Source of the DNA: Peterkaempfera bronchialis
GTDB lineage: Bacteria > Actinomycetota > Actinomycetes > Streptomycetales > Streptomycetaceae
NCBI RefSeq assembly: GCF_003258605.2
Contig: NZ_CP031264.1
Location: forward strand, 62,001 to 126,000
Reading direction: 5' to 3'
Length of the DNA: 64,000 bases
Shown: in pieces, positions 42,600 to 51,849 of the stretch
Position numbering within the stretch: position 1 is the first letter of the stretch
How the letters are laid out: the number at the start of each line of letters is the position of its first letter
Translations under genes and position numbers: made by a program
The notes under the pieces: generated by a model
Told to the model about the DNA's origin: nothing
Seen by the model: the letters and a program-made list of their open reading frames with translations, nothing else
Database searches by the model: none

Positions 42600-44174
42600 C
42601 TACTCGGCAAGCAGCGCCCGGAGCTTGCCCTTCTCGACCTTCATGCTGGCGTTGCGGGGCAGGGCATCGACGAACTCGACCCTGCGCGGCACCTTGAAGT
42701 TGGCGATCCGCTCCCGTGCCCAGGCCACCAGTTCCTTCTCGGTCAGAGCGCCGCTGCGGACCACGAACGCCGCCGCCACCTCGCCCATGCGCTCGTCCGG
42801 CATGCCGATCACCGCGACATCGGCCACGGCCGGGTGGGTGCCGAGCAGCTTCTCGATCTCGGCGGGGTAGGCGTTGAAGCCGCCGCAGATGAACATGTCC
42901 TTCTTGCGGTCCACGATGCTCAGGAATCCGCGCTCATTGAACCGCCCCACGTCACCGGTGTGCAGCCAGCCGTCCGCGTCGATCGCCTTGGCGGTCTCCT
43001 CGGGGTCCTCCCAGTAGCCGCGCATCACCGTGTACCCGCGCACCAGCACCTCGCCCTCCTCGCCGGGCGGGAGCGCGACGCCGTCCGGGGAGGCAACGAC
43101 GACCTCCAGCCCGTCGGCCGGCACACCCACCGAGTTCACAATGTCCTCGACGTCGTCGCCCGCACGGCTGGAGGTCACCAGCGAGGTGGATTCGGTGAGC
43201 CCGTAGGCCGTCAGCACCACCTCGAAGCCCAGTTCGCTGCCCAGTCGGCGCACCAGCTCGGCCGGCACCGTGGTCGCGGAGGGAACGGTGGCACGCAGCG
43301 AGGACAGATCGTATTCGGCCCGTCGCGGGTGGCGCATCAGGTCCTCGAAGAGCGTGGGCGGGCCCAGCAGGATCGACACCTTCTCCCGCGCTATCCGCTC
43401 CAGCACCTGATCGACGTCGAAGGTCTCCTGGGGCAGGGCGGTCACCCCCTGCATCAGGCAGGCCATCCAGCCCGCCTTGTAGCCGAAGGTGTGGAAGAAG
43501 GGCGGGATGATCAGATAGCGGTCGCCCGGAGTGAAGGTGAAGACACCGGACAGCCAGCCGAACGCGCGCAGCGACTGCCCGTGGCCGAGGACGACGCCCT
43601 TGGGGCTGCCCGTCGTCCCGGAGGTGAACATGATGTCGGAGACGTCCTCCGGACCGATCCCGTCGATCAACCGGTGGACGGCCCCCTCCTCGACGCCCTC
43701 ACCGAGGGCCAGGAACTCCTCCCGGCCGAGGACTCCCTCCTCCACCTCGCCGCGCATGACGACACCTCGGACGCCGTCCGGCAGCATTCCCAGGTAGTCG
43801 GTGCCCAGGAAGCCGGTCACGGTGAAGACCGTCCGGGCCCCGCTCTTGCGCAGGATGTAGCCCGCCTCCTCCGCTTTGAAGCGGGTGTTGAGCGGGACCA
43901 GTACACCGCCGGCCGCCTGGATGCCCAGAGCGGTGAAGATCCACTCGGGGCAGTTGGGTCCCCACAGGGCCACCCTGTCGCCGGGCCTCACCCCCAGGGC
44001 GATCATGGCGCGGGCCGTCCGCACCATCTCGGCCGCCACCTCGGTGAACGACCACCGCCGACCGTCGTCCAGGTCCGCGAGCGCCTCGGCCTCGCCGAAT
44101 CGTCCGGCGCTCGCGCGCACCATCCCCGGAATGCTCCGGAACTCCAGATCGTGCCGCACATCCGCCTCCATCAC
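42600..44174 (-). CDS. AMP-forming acyl-CoA synthetase (FadD-like)
   Basis: 524 residues. ATP/AMP motif MFTSGTTGSPKGVVLGHGQS, acyl-binding region LTAYGLTESTSLVTSSRAGD, YTVMRGYWEDPEETAKAIDA, GWLHTGDVGRFNERGFLSIV and the closing lysine motif LPRNASMKVEKGKLRALLAE. It activates a carboxylic acid with ATP and CoA, the entry step for this catabolic island; it is the only intact ligase in the window. The substrate is not predictable. It is divergent from the GntR gene at 44408, which probably controls it. Confidence 0.92.
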   Translation of the reverse strand: MMEADVRHDLEFRSIPGMVRASAGRFGEAEALADLDDGRRWSFTEVAAEMVRTARAMIALGVRPGDRVALWGPNCPEWIFTALGIQAAGGVLVPLNTRFKAEEAGYILRKSGARTVFTVTGFLGTDYLGMLPDGVRGVVMRGEVEEGVLGREEFLALGEGVEEGAVHRLIDGIGPEDVSDIMFTSGTTGSPKGVVLGHGQSLRAFGWLSGVFTFTPGDRYLIIPPFFHTFGYKAGWMACLMQGVTALPQETFDVDQVLERIAREKVSILLGPPTLFEDLMRHPRRAEYDLSSLRATVPSATTVPAELVRRLGSELGFEVVLTAYGLTESTSLVTSSRAGDDVEDIVNSVGVPADGLEVVVASPDGVALPPGEEGEVLVRGYTVMRGYWEDPEETAKAIDADGWLHTGDVGRFNERGFLSIVDRKKDMFICGGFNAYPAEIEKLLGTHPAVADVAVIGMPDERMGEVAAAFVVRSGALTEKELVAWARERIANFKVPRRVEFVDALPRNASMKVEKGKLRALLAE

Positions 44175-44370
44175 AGCCGAACCTCACAGTGCGGGGCATC
44201 TTAGGTAAACAGGTAACTCATTGCAATAAGATGACGCCCATGGGTCCAACTGGACGAGCGGGGCAGGCCTGCGCGGGCGCCGGAGGAAGCTCCGCACCCG
44301 CGCACGGATCGACGCGAGGGACCCTCCCCCGCAGACCGCGCCCGCACGGTAGCGCAAGAGTATAATGATT

Positions 44371-44386
44371 AAGCTTACAGTAGCTT
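44371..44386. promoter_or_regulatory. Inverted repeat upstream of the GntR gene
   Basis: aagct-tacagt-agctt within an AT-rich stretch (ataatgattaagcttacag), 21 bp upstream of ATG 44408. Fits autoregulation and control of the divergent ligase gene. Confidence 0.55.
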
Positions 44387-44407
44387 GACCGATCCGTGAG
44401 GAGTACC

Positions 44408-45169
44408 ATGAGGTCCGGCGCGCGCACGAGAACGGTTCGGGTTCCCAAAGCCGGGGAGATGGTCGCCGCGCAGTTGCGTCGGCAGATCGTCACAGGCGAG
44501 CTGGGCGAGGGCACCGCGCTGCCCTCCGAGTCGGTGCTGATGGAGGAGTTCGGGGTCTCCCGGCCCACCCTGCGCGAGGCCTTCCGCGTCCTGGAGTCCG
44601 AGGGGATCATCGAGGTGCGCAGGGGCGCCCGGGGCGGCGCCCATGTGATGATCCCCGACGCCACGGCGATCGGCCGGCATACGGGCACGCTCCTGCAGTA
44701 CCGCGGCACCACCCTGGCCGATCTGTACGAGGCGCGGTCCCTGCTGGAGGGCTCCAGCGTCGACCTGCTCGTGCGCCGCCGCACCGACGCGGACCTGGCG
44801 GCACTCGACGAGGCCCTGCGAAGGAGCGAGACTCAGCTGACGTCCCCGGTCGAGTGGGTGGAGCAGCACGATCTGGCTTTCCACCGCCTGGTGATGGAGC
44901 GGACCGGGAACCAGACCCTGACCGCACTGCTGGAGTCGCTCTTCACCGTGGTCGAGCTCCACAACCGCTCGTTCATGCTCACTCATCCGGTAGGCGAGGA
45001 CGCCCAGACGCAGGTGCGCGAGAGCCACAGCGCCCATGTGAAGCTGGTCGCGCTGATCCGCGCCGGTGAGGCCGAGCGCGCGGCCCGGCACTGGCGGCGT
45101 CATCTGGAACTGGTCGGTGACTACTTGATCGAGGATCCCTCGGAGGTCGTACTCGATGTCCTGTCCTGA
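44408..45169 (+). CDS. GntR family regulator, FCD type
   Basis: 253 residues from ATG 44408, preceded by gaggagt. The winged HTH is sharp: GELGEGTALPSESVLMEEFG, VSRPTLREAFRVLESEGIIE, VRRGARGGAHV. The FCD domain follows (LADLYEARSLLEGSSVDLLV; EQHDLAFHRLVMERTGNQTL). It is a close paralogue of the partial regulator at 63643 (same LPSES, GVSRPTLREA, LESEG and RRGA blocks). Likely represses nearby AT-rich-palindrome promoters until a CoA ester or acid intermediate accumulates. Confidence 0.9.
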   Translation: MRSGARTRTVRVPKAGEMVAAQLRRQIVTGELGEGTALPSESVLMEEFGVSRPTLREAFRVLESEGIIEVRRGARGGAHVMIPDATAIGRHTGTLLQYRGTTLADLYEARSLLEGSSVDLLVRRRTDADLAALDEALRRSETQLTSPVEWVEQHDLAFHRLVMERTGNQTLTALLESLFTVVELHNRSFMLTHPVGEDAQTQVRESHSAHVKLVALIRAGEAERAARHWRRHLELVGDYLIEDPSEVVLDVLS

Positions 45170-45180
45170 TCCACCCGGGG

Positions 45181-45216
45181 ACGCGGGGAACGACGCGGGG
45201 AACGACGCGGGGAACA
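45181..45216 (+). repeat. Three tandem 12-bp repeats
   Basis: acgcggggaacg three times, the last ending in a, just after the GntR stop. The repeat gives no stable stem and has no visible role. Confidence 0.85.
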
Positions 45217-45404
45217 CGGAGGACGCGAGGACAGCATCCCCGTCCGCTCTGCCGCACAGCAGCTCAGGTCCTCGCTCCGGGCCGGCGTGACGCCCGCCGG
45301 GGAGTCGCGCCGTCCGCCGCATCCGGCGAGGCCGCACCAGGGGTGCGGGGAGCGGCACCCCCACGTCGGCCATGGGGGTGCCGGTGCGCGGCCGACCCCG
45401 GGTA

Positions 45405-45947
45405 TCACGCCGTCTCCTCGGCGGTCCCGGTACTCCCCTCCGTGCGCTGCGGGCGGTACGCCGCCCGCAGGAGCGCGGCAGCTCCGCCCGCACCCAGCAG
45501 TGCCGCCGTCAGCGCGGCCCCGGTCCCGCCCCGGATGCGGCCGTGCAGCAGTCCGTCGGCGGACCACCGGCCCGGTCCGAGCGCGGCAGCGGCGACCGCC
45601 GCTCCCGCGACCACGGCGGTGTACTCCCAGCCTCCCTTGAAGACGAAGAAGCCCTTGCCCCGATGGTCGGTACGGGCGGCGACGCCCATCAGGCCGACGG
45701 CAGCCGCCGACGGGAAGGGGCCGCCCGCGCCGACCGTGATCGCCGCGCCGGCCGCGAGTTCCGTGGCCGCGGCAAGCCTGGCGTGGACCGCGGCCGGTTC
45801 GAGCCCCAGCGCACGGAACCACCCGGTCGTACCGTCCAATCCCCCCGGGCCGCGCACCTTGTTCCAGCCGTGCGCGACCAGCATCGGTCCCAGGGTGGCG
45901 CGCAGCAGCAACGCTGCCGCGTCGGTTCCCCTTTCGGTCCTGTTCAT
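45405..45947 (-). CDS. DoxX family membrane protein
   Basis: 180 residues from ATG 45947, with ggaggctcg upstream. Opening ALLLRATLGPMLVAHGWNKV is the DoxX first membrane helix; AAVGLMGVAARTDHRGKGFF and GGWEYTAVVAGAAVAAAALG supply further segments, giving about four helices. DoxX proteins associate with quinone or thiol redox functions at the membrane. The gene is monocistronic and shares an AT-rich divergent promoter (45985-46012) with the DUF35-thiolase fusion. Function within the pathway unknown. Confidence 0.82.
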   Translation of the reverse strand: MNRTERGTDAAALLLRATLGPMLVAHGWNKVRGPGGLDGTTGWFRALGLEPAAVHARLAAATELAAGAAITVGAGGPFPSAAAVGLMGVAARTDHRGKGFFVFKGGWEYTAVVAGAAVAAAALGPGRWSADGLLHGRIRGGTGAALTAALLGAGGAAALLRAAYRPQRTEGSTGTAEETA

Positions 45948-46115
45948 CGAGCCTCCAGTAGGACTTCTCACACTCCCGAATCCAAAGTACTATAGTTCAA
46001 CTTAGTTATATGATTCCAGTCTGTCCCGGACCCTGATCCACGCCCGTTGCACGGGGTTGCAGACACGGCCGATCGACCCGCCGCACCGCACCGCGCACCT
46101 CATAGGAGTGACCAC

Positions 46116-47759
46116 ATGTCCGACCGTCCTCTCCCCCAGCCCTCCCTGGCCAGCGCGGCCTTCTGGTCCGGCGGGAAGGACGGGATCCTGCAGATCCACC
46201 GCTGCGGGGACTGCGGCCGCTGGCTGCACCCTCCGCTGCCCTCGTGCCCCTCCTGCCGGAGCCGTGACGTCTCGCCCCAGGCCGCCTCGGGACGCGCCAC
46301 GGTGGTGGGGTTCACCGTCAACCACCAGCAGTGGCTGCCCACGATGCCGCCGCCGTACGTCGTGGCGATCGTCGCGCTGGAGGAGGACGAGGAGGCCAGG
46401 CTCACCACGAACATCGTGCACTGCGCCCCGGAGGACGTCCGGATCGGCATGCGGGTCCGGGTCGTCTTCGAGCAGCACGACGACGTCTGGATCCCGCTCT
46501 TCGAACCGGACCCCGACGTGCCCGCCGACGCCCCCGCCGCGGACCCCGCCGACCGGCGGGCCCCCGTGCGGCCCATGGTGTCCCCGGCGAAGTTCGAGGA
46601 CAAGGTGGCCCTGACCGGGGTCGGCGTCTCCGAGGTGGGCCGACGGCTGATGCGTGATCCGCTCTCGCTCTCGGTGGACGCGGCGACAGCCGCGGTGGCG
46701 GATGCCGGGCTGGAGTGGTCGGACATCGACGGACTGTCCACGTACCCGGGCGGCAGCCTGAGCCCCGGTATGAGCGAGGGCGGCATCATGGCACTGGAGG
46801 AGGCCCTGCACCTCCATCCGACCTGGGTGAACGGCGGTTCCGAACTTCCCGGCCAGATCGGCTCGATCACCGCGGCCATGCTGGCCGTCGCCTCGGGGTT
46901 GTGCCGCCATGTGCTGTGCGTGCGCACCGTCTGGGAGGCCAGCCAGCAGCATCTGGCCCGGACCGGCGCCTGGCACACCGCGGCGAGCCGCGCCGACGGG
47001 ATGATGGAGTTCCGCGCGCCGTTCGGGGCGGTGTCCGCGGCCAACTGGATCGCCTGCCACGCCTCCCGCTACATGCACCGTTACGGTGACGACCGGGAGA
47101 CCCTCGGCTGGATCGCGCTCACCGCCCGCGACGGCGCCCGCCGCAACCCCGAGGCGCTGCACCGCACCCCGCTCACCATGGACGAGTATCTCGGCGCCCG
47201 GATGATCTCGTCGCCGTTCGGCCTGTACGACTGCGACGTCCCGGTCGACGGGGCGGTCGCCGTCATCGTGTCGGCCGTCGAGACCGCCCCGGACCGGCCC
47301 AAGCCACCGGTCCTGGTGGAGGCCGTGGGCACGCAGATCACCGAGCGGCTTTCCTGGGACCAGGGCACGCTCAGTCACCTCCCGCAGGCCCACGGGCCGG
47401 CGGCCCACCTGTGGACCCGGACGGAACTCGGCCCGGACGACGTGGATGTGGCCCTGCTGTACGACGGGTTCACCTTCAACGCGCTGTCGTGGCTGGAGGC
47501 CCTCGGGTTCTGCGAGGCCGGAGGGGCGCGGGACTTCATCGACAAGGGCCGCGGCATCGCCCTCGACGGCCGCCTCCCCCTGAACCCGCACGGCGGCCAG
47601 CTCTCCGCAGGCCGGCTGCACGGATACGGCTTCGTCCGCGAGGCCATGCTGCAACTGCGCGGCGAGGCACAGGACCGCCAGGTGGCGGACGCCCGGGTGG
47701 CCGTGGCCACGGCGGGCGGCGGTGTGCCGTCGGGTGCCCTGCTGCTGCGGCGCGGCTGA
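46116..47759 (+). CDS. DUF35-thiolase fusion, Ltp2-type retro-aldolase candidate
   Basis: 547 residues from ATG 46116 (aggagtgacc site). Residues 1-130 form a DUF35 protein with zinc ribbon Cys30, 33, 44 and 47 and an OB-fold. From about residue 165 a thiolase fold follows (KVALTGVGVSEVGRRLMRDP). The thiolase nucleophile Cys is absent: the segment reads VNGGSELPGQIGSITAAML. YDGFTFNALSWLEALGFCEA and NPHGGQLSAGRLHGYG match the Ltp2 group, which removes propionyl-CoA-type side chains by retro-aldol cleavage and needs a DUF35 partner. Here partner and aldolase are in one chain. Retro-aldol activity is inferred from this match. Confidence 0.83.
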   Translation: MSDRPLPQPSLASAAFWSGGKDGILQIHRCGDCGRWLHPPLPSCPSCRSRDVSPQAASGRATVVGFTVNHQQWLPTMPPPYVVAIVALEEDEEARLTTNIVHCAPEDVRIGMRVRVVFEQHDDVWIPLFEPDPDVPADAPAADPADRRAPVRPMVSPAKFEDKVALTGVGVSEVGRRLMRDPLSLSVDAATAAVADAGLEWSDIDGLSTYPGGSLSPGMSEGGIMALEEALHLHPTWVNGGSELPGQIGSITAAMLAVASGLCRHVLCVRTVWEASQQHLARTGAWHTAASRADGMMEFRAPFGAVSAANWIACHASRYMHRYGDDRETLGWIALTARDGARRNPEALHRTPLTMDEYLGARMISSPFGLYDCDVPVDGAVAVIVSAVETAPDRPKPPVLVEAVGTQITERLSWDQGTLSHLPQAHGPAAHLWTRTELGPDDVDVALLYDGFTFNALSWLEALGFCEAGGARDFIDKGRGIALDGRLPLNPHGGQLSAGRLHGYGFVREAMLQLRGEAQDRQVADARVAVATAGGGVPSGALLLRRG

Positions 47760-47922
47760 GCGGGACACCCGTACCGGGAGCCGATCGGCACCCGGCGTTC
47801 CACGGCCGGCACGATGTACCGGGGTGGGTGTCTGGGACGTCCGGGAGTACGGCGCGCCCCAAGGCCGTGCGGGCGCCGCCAGGCGGTGCCGCTCATCCCG
47901 CCATCCGCCCCTGGGCGGTGCG

Positions 47923-47980
47923 GGAGAACGGCTGAAGCGCGTCACGGGCGAGGCCCGGTGACGCGCTTCAGCCGTTCTCC
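47923..47980. terminator. Large bidirectional terminator hairpin
   Basis: 23-bp perfect arms (ggagaacggctgaagcgcg onward and complement) with an inner gggc/gccc extension, between convergent genes ending at 47759 and 47997. Confidence 0.9.
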
Positions 47981-47996
47981 TTGGGGAGAGCCCCGC

Positions 47997-49169
47997 TCAG
48001 ACTTCCACCACCATCGCGGTGGCCTGGCCGCCGCCTGCGCACATCGCGGCCACACCGATCCCTCCGCCCCGGCGGCGCAGGTCGTTGACGAGGGTGGTGA
48101 GCATGCGGGCCCCGGTGGCCGCGACCGGGTGCCCGATGCTGCACCCGCTGCCATGGATGTTCACCGTCTCCTCATCCAGGCCCAGCTCGCGCACGGCGGC
48201 GAGGGAGACGGACGCGAAGGCCTCGTTGATCTCCCACAGGGCCACAGCGCCCACCGGGACACCGGCTCGGGACAGCGCCTTGCGGATCGCGGGTGCGGGG
48301 GCGAGCCCGGTCCGCTCCGGGTCGACACCGACCGACGCCCAGGCCCGGACCGTCGCGAGCGGCGTGAGTCCCTCACGCGCGGCGAGGGCGTCGCTGGTGA
48401 GGGCGAGAGCGGCTGCGGCGTCGTTGAGGCCGCTGGAGTTGCCCGCCGTCACCGAGAATCCCTCGATCTCGGGGTGCAGCGGCTTGAGGGCGGCCAGCTT
48501 TTCGGCCGAGGTGCCGCGGCGCGGATACTCGTCCACCGAGAACAGGGTGGTCGTGCCGTCGGCGAGCAGTGCCGTGACCGGAACGATCTCTTCGGTGAAG
48601 AGTCCCTGATCGATCGCCGCGAGCGCCCGATGGTGCGAGCGCAGCGCCCAGGCGTCCTGCTCCTCCCGGGTGAGGCCGGTCAGCCGTGCCGCGTTCCACC
48701 CCACCGATATCGACATGTCGTCGTTGGGCGCCGTGGGCGTGCTGGGGTGTGCCGGCGATTCCCAGCGCTCCTCCATCTCACCGGTGACCGGATCGCGCCG
48801 CCGCATCTCGGGCGAGGTGGAGAGCGACTGGACACCGCCCGCGATCAGCGCCTCGTCCATGCCCGCGCGGATGCCGGCCGCCGCCATGGCCACGGTGGTG
48901 AGGCTTGAGGCGCAGTGCCGGTTGACCGCGACGCCGGGAACCGAGGTCAGACCGGCGGTCACGGCGGCGTGCCGCGCGATGTCACCGCCTCCGTAGCGGG
49001 ACTCCCCGAGAATCAGGTCGTCGAAGGCCTCGCCCCGCAGTCCGGAACGCCGGACCACCTCGCCGACAACGGCGTCGGCGAGCTCCGGCGCGCCGGTCCG
49101 CGCGAGCGTCCCCTTGAACGCGGTGCCCACAGCGGTGCGGCAGGTGGCGACCACCACGGCTTGTGTCAT
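47997..49169 (-). CDS. Thiolase (acetyl-CoA acyltransferase)
   Basis: 390 residues. Nucleophile C86 in NRHCASSLTTVAMAAAG; ALWEINEAFASVSLAAVREL; IHGSGCSIGHPVAATGARML with the catalytic His; second Cys in AAMCAGGGQA. All three thiolase signatures are intact. It cleaves a 3-ketoacyl-CoA with CoA. It is the last gene of a minus-strand operon with a crotonase and a dehydrogenase pair, after a 338-bp gap. Confidence 0.92.
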   Translation of the reverse strand: MTQAVVVATCRTAVGTAFKGTLARTGAPELADAVVGEVVRRSGLRGEAFDDLILGESRYGGGDIARHAAVTAGLTSVPGVAVNRHCASSLTTVAMAAAGIRAGMDEALIAGGVQSLSTSPEMRRRDPVTGEMEERWESPAHPSTPTAPNDDMSISVGWNAARLTGLTREEQDAWALRSHHRALAAIDQGLFTEEIVPVTALLADGTTTLFSVDEYPRRGTSAEKLAALKPLHPEIEGFSVTAGNSSGLNDAAAALALTSDALAAREGLTPLATVRAWASVGVDPERTGLAPAPAIRKALSRAGVPVGAVALWEINEAFASVSLAAVRELGLDEETVNIHGSGCSIGHPVAATGARMLTTLVNDLRRRGGGIGVAAMCAGGGQATAMVVEV

Positions 49170-49507
49170 CGTCGGCTCCTCCTCGGAGCTGTATCTCAGC
49201 TCATGTTCCGGACGGTTCGGTGGACTTCAACGGTGCCCGGTGTCCGTCATCGGGCTGATCCGCTGCCGGGCCCCAGAGGTGCGGTACGTCCTCCAGGGCG
49301 CGCGGCGTGTCGTTGAGATGGGTGCAGGTGGACGTACCGGTGAAGTGGGCCCGGACCTCTGCCCGCAGGCCCGTCAACGGCCGTCCGGCCGTCCGCCCCG
49401 CACTGGCCGCCCCGCACTGGCCGACCCGTGCCGGCCGACCCGTGCGCGGGCTCCGCCCAGGACGCGAGGCCGGCGCTTCGGCCTGGGCGGACGGGCGGAC
49501 GGGCTCG
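49170..49507. other. 338-bp gap with imperfect tandem repeats
   Basis: No supportable gene. 49393-49445 contains imperfect repeats of about 16 bp (ccgcactggccg and acccgtgccggccg variants). The gap could hold a promoter for the thiolase; no clear element was found. Confidence 0.45.
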
Positions 49508-50629
49508 TCAGACGGCTTCGGGGACGAGCCCGAGGTGGTCGGAGATCCGCTCCAGGTGCCAGGAGGCGCTGCCCAGTAGGAGGGAGGAGGAGCGGGCTCG
49601 GCGCAGATGGAGATGGGCGTCGTGCTCCCAGGTGAAGCCGATGCCTCCATGGATCTGGAGGTTCTCCGCGGAGGCGCGGACATAGGCCTCGGCGCAGTAC
49701 GCGGCCGCGGCGGAGACGCCGATCGGCTCGCCGGGGTGTTCGGCGGCCTCCTCCACGGCCGCATCGGCGGACTCGGCCTCCAGGAGGAGTTGGGCGCACT
49801 TGTGCTTGATGGCCTGGAAGGAGCCGATGGGGCGGCCGAACTGGACGCGCGTCTGCGCGTACTCGACCGCCGTGTCGAGGCACTTCCGCAGGCCACCGCT
49901 CTGTTCGGCGGCCAGCGCCACCGTGGCCAGATCGAGGGCTCCTCGGAGAGCCTCCTCCGCTCCGCCCTCGCGCCCGATCAGCCGGGCCGGGGCGCCGTCT
50001 AGTGTGACCTGCGCCAGGGCACGGGTGAGGTCGAGGGCGTCCAGCCGCCGGGCCGTGACCGTCTCCCCGGCGGCCGCGCTGTCCACCGCGAACAGGGAGA
50101 GCCCGCTGCCGGTGCGCGCGGCGACCAGGAGCAGGTCGGCTGCGGCCCCATCGACCACCCAGTCCTTGACACCGTGCAGGACGTGACCGCCGTCCCCGTC
50201 CGGCCGGGCCGTCGTGGTGATCGCCGCGAGGTCGCGCGGGGCCTCCCCCTCCGCGAAGGCCAGGGCCGCGATCGTACGGCCCTCGGCGATGGCCGGCAGG
50301 AGGTCCGCGCACGCCGTCTCGTCGTCACTGCCGGTGAGGGCGGCCACGGAGAGGACTGCGGTGGACAGGAACGGAGCGCACAGCAGAGAACGCCCCATCT
50401 CGGCCATGACCACGGCGAGTTCGGGCGCTCCGGCACCCGCCCCGCCGTGCTTCTCGGGCACCAGCAGTCCGGCCAGGCCCAGTTCCTCGGCCAGGCGTCG
50501 CCACACCTGCGGGTCCCAGCCCCGCTCGGTCTCCATGGCGCGGCGCACCTGGTCGGAGGGCGAGACACGGTCGAGGAAGTCCCGGACCGTGCGGCGCAGG
50601 TCCTCGCGCTCCTCGTCGGCAACGGCCAC
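49508..50629 (-). CDS. Acyl-CoA dehydrogenase, short partner subunit
   Basis: 373 residues from GTG 50629, chosen for the gggaggagg site and the family N-terminus (DEEREDLRRTVRDFLDRVSP). Contains LLVPEKHGGAGAGAPELAVV, then QTRVQFGRPIGSFQAIKHKC and LQIHGGIGFTWEHDAHLHLR, the block shared with 27939 and 32604. No SEP-x-GSD loop. It follows the long subunit at 50644 by 14 bp and probably assembles with it. Confidence 0.88.
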   Translation of the reverse strand: MAVADEEREDLRRTVRDFLDRVSPSDQVRRAMETERGWDPQVWRRLAEELGLAGLLVPEKHGGAGAGAPELAVVMAEMGRSLLCAPFLSTAVLSVAALTGSDDETACADLLPAIAEGRTIAALAFAEGEAPRDLAAITTTARPDGDGGHVLHGVKDWVVDGAAADLLLVAARTGSGLSLFAVDSAAAGETVTARRLDALDLTRALAQVTLDGAPARLIGREGGAEEALRGALDLATVALAAEQSGGLRKCLDTAVEYAQTRVQFGRPIGSFQAIKHKCAQLLLEAESADAAVEEAAEHPGEPIGVSAAAAYCAEAYVRASAENLQIHGGIGFTWEHDAHLHLRRARSSSLLLGSASWHLERISDHLGLVPEAV

Positions 50630-50643
50630 GACGGCCTCCTCCC

Positions 50644-51741
50644 TCACTTCTTCGGCAGACCGAGCACACGCTCGGCCAGGATGTTCTTCATGACCTCGGT
50701 GGTGCCGGCGGCGATCGTGGCCGCACGGCTCTCCAGGAAGCGATGCGTCTCGGGCCCGGCGAGCAGCCCCTGCGTACCGGCGACATCCAGGAGGGTCTCG
50801 CCGAGCCGCTGGGTGGTGAGCGACCAACCGAACTTGATCACCGATTGCATCGCGCCGGGCTGGTCGCCCGCACGCAGGGCCCGCATCATCCGCTCGCCCA
50901 TCAGACCGACCGCGTGGGCCTCGACATAGCGGCGGGCGAGCTCCTGCCGGGTCACGGGGTCGGCGATGCCGTCCCGCAGGCCCGCCACGACGCCCCGCAC
51001 GTCACGTTCGAGGGCGGCGGCGTACTCCACGACACCGGCCCGCTCGTGGCCGAGGGTGGTCATGGTGACCCGCCAGCCGTCGTTGAGCGGGCCGAGCAGG
51101 GCGCTTGCGGGGACCTGGACGTCGGTGAAGAACATCTCCGCGAAGCCGGTCCCCCCGGTGATCTGCCGCAGCGGGCGGCGTTCGACACCGGGCGTGTCGA
51201 GAGGGACGAGGAGTGCCGAGATGCCCAGGTGGGACGGCGCGTCGGGATCGGTGCGGACGAGCAGCATGCAGTGTGTCGCAAGGGTGCCGTCCGACGTCCA
51301 GACCTTCTGGCCGTTGATCACGAACGAGCCGTCGTCCTGCCGCACCGCGCGGCAGCGCAGCGACGCCAGGTCGCTGCCCGCGTCCGGCTCGGAGAAGCCC
51401 TGTACCCAGATCTCCTCCGTGGAGAGGATCTTCGGCAGCGACTCCCTCTGCTCCGGAGTGCCGAAGACGGAGAGTGTGGGACCGACGTTCTTGATGCCGA
51501 AGATACCGGCGATGTCCGGCGCGCCGGCCTCGGCGAGGACGGCGTCGCACTCCAGCCGGTCCACGATGCCCAGTCCACGGCCGCCGTCCTCGACGGGCCA
51601 GTGCGGGGCCGCCCAGCCGCCCTCGTGGAGGGCCTTCTGCCATGCCAGCCGGGCCTCCCAGGCGGAACTGTCCGGCCAGGCCCGGTGCAGCGGGGGCGCG
51701 ATCACGTCCAGGAAGGCTTGCAACTCCTCGGCGGGGCTCAC
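50644..51741 (-). CDS. Acyl-CoA dehydrogenase, long subunit
   Basis: 365 residues from GTG 51741; an in-frame start at 51795 would add 18 residues of low-similarity sequence. FAD loop WVQGFSEPDAGSDLASLRCR, then VINGQKVWTSDGTLATHCML and LRQITGGTGFAEMFFTDVQV. C-terminus RAATIAAGTTEVMKNILAER and VLGLPKK. Partner of the short subunit at 49508. Expected to donate electrons to EtfBA. Confidence 0.9.
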   Translation of the reverse strand: MSPAEELQAFLDVIAPPLHRAWPDSSAWEARLAWQKALHEGGWAAPHWPVEDGGRGLGIVDRLECDAVLAEAGAPDIAGIFGIKNVGPTLSVFGTPEQRESLPKILSTEEIWVQGFSEPDAGSDLASLRCRAVRQDDGSFVINGQKVWTSDGTLATHCMLLVRTDPDAPSHLGISALLVPLDTPGVERRPLRQITGGTGFAEMFFTDVQVPASALLGPLNDGWRVTMTTLGHERAGVVEYAAALERDVRGVVAGLRDGIADPVTRQELARRYVEAHAVGLMGERMMRALRAGDQPGAMQSVIKFGWSLTTQRLGETLLDVAGTQGLLAGPETHRFLESRAATIAAGTTEVMKNILAERVLGLPKK

Positions 51742-51849
51742 CGCGCGAGCCTTTCGTCCGGCGCGCCGGTCACCCGGGCGGTCGCTGTGTCCCACGTCAC
51801 CATGACTCCTCCGTCATCGCCTGTCCATGTCGCTGCTCGCTCGGTCGGG

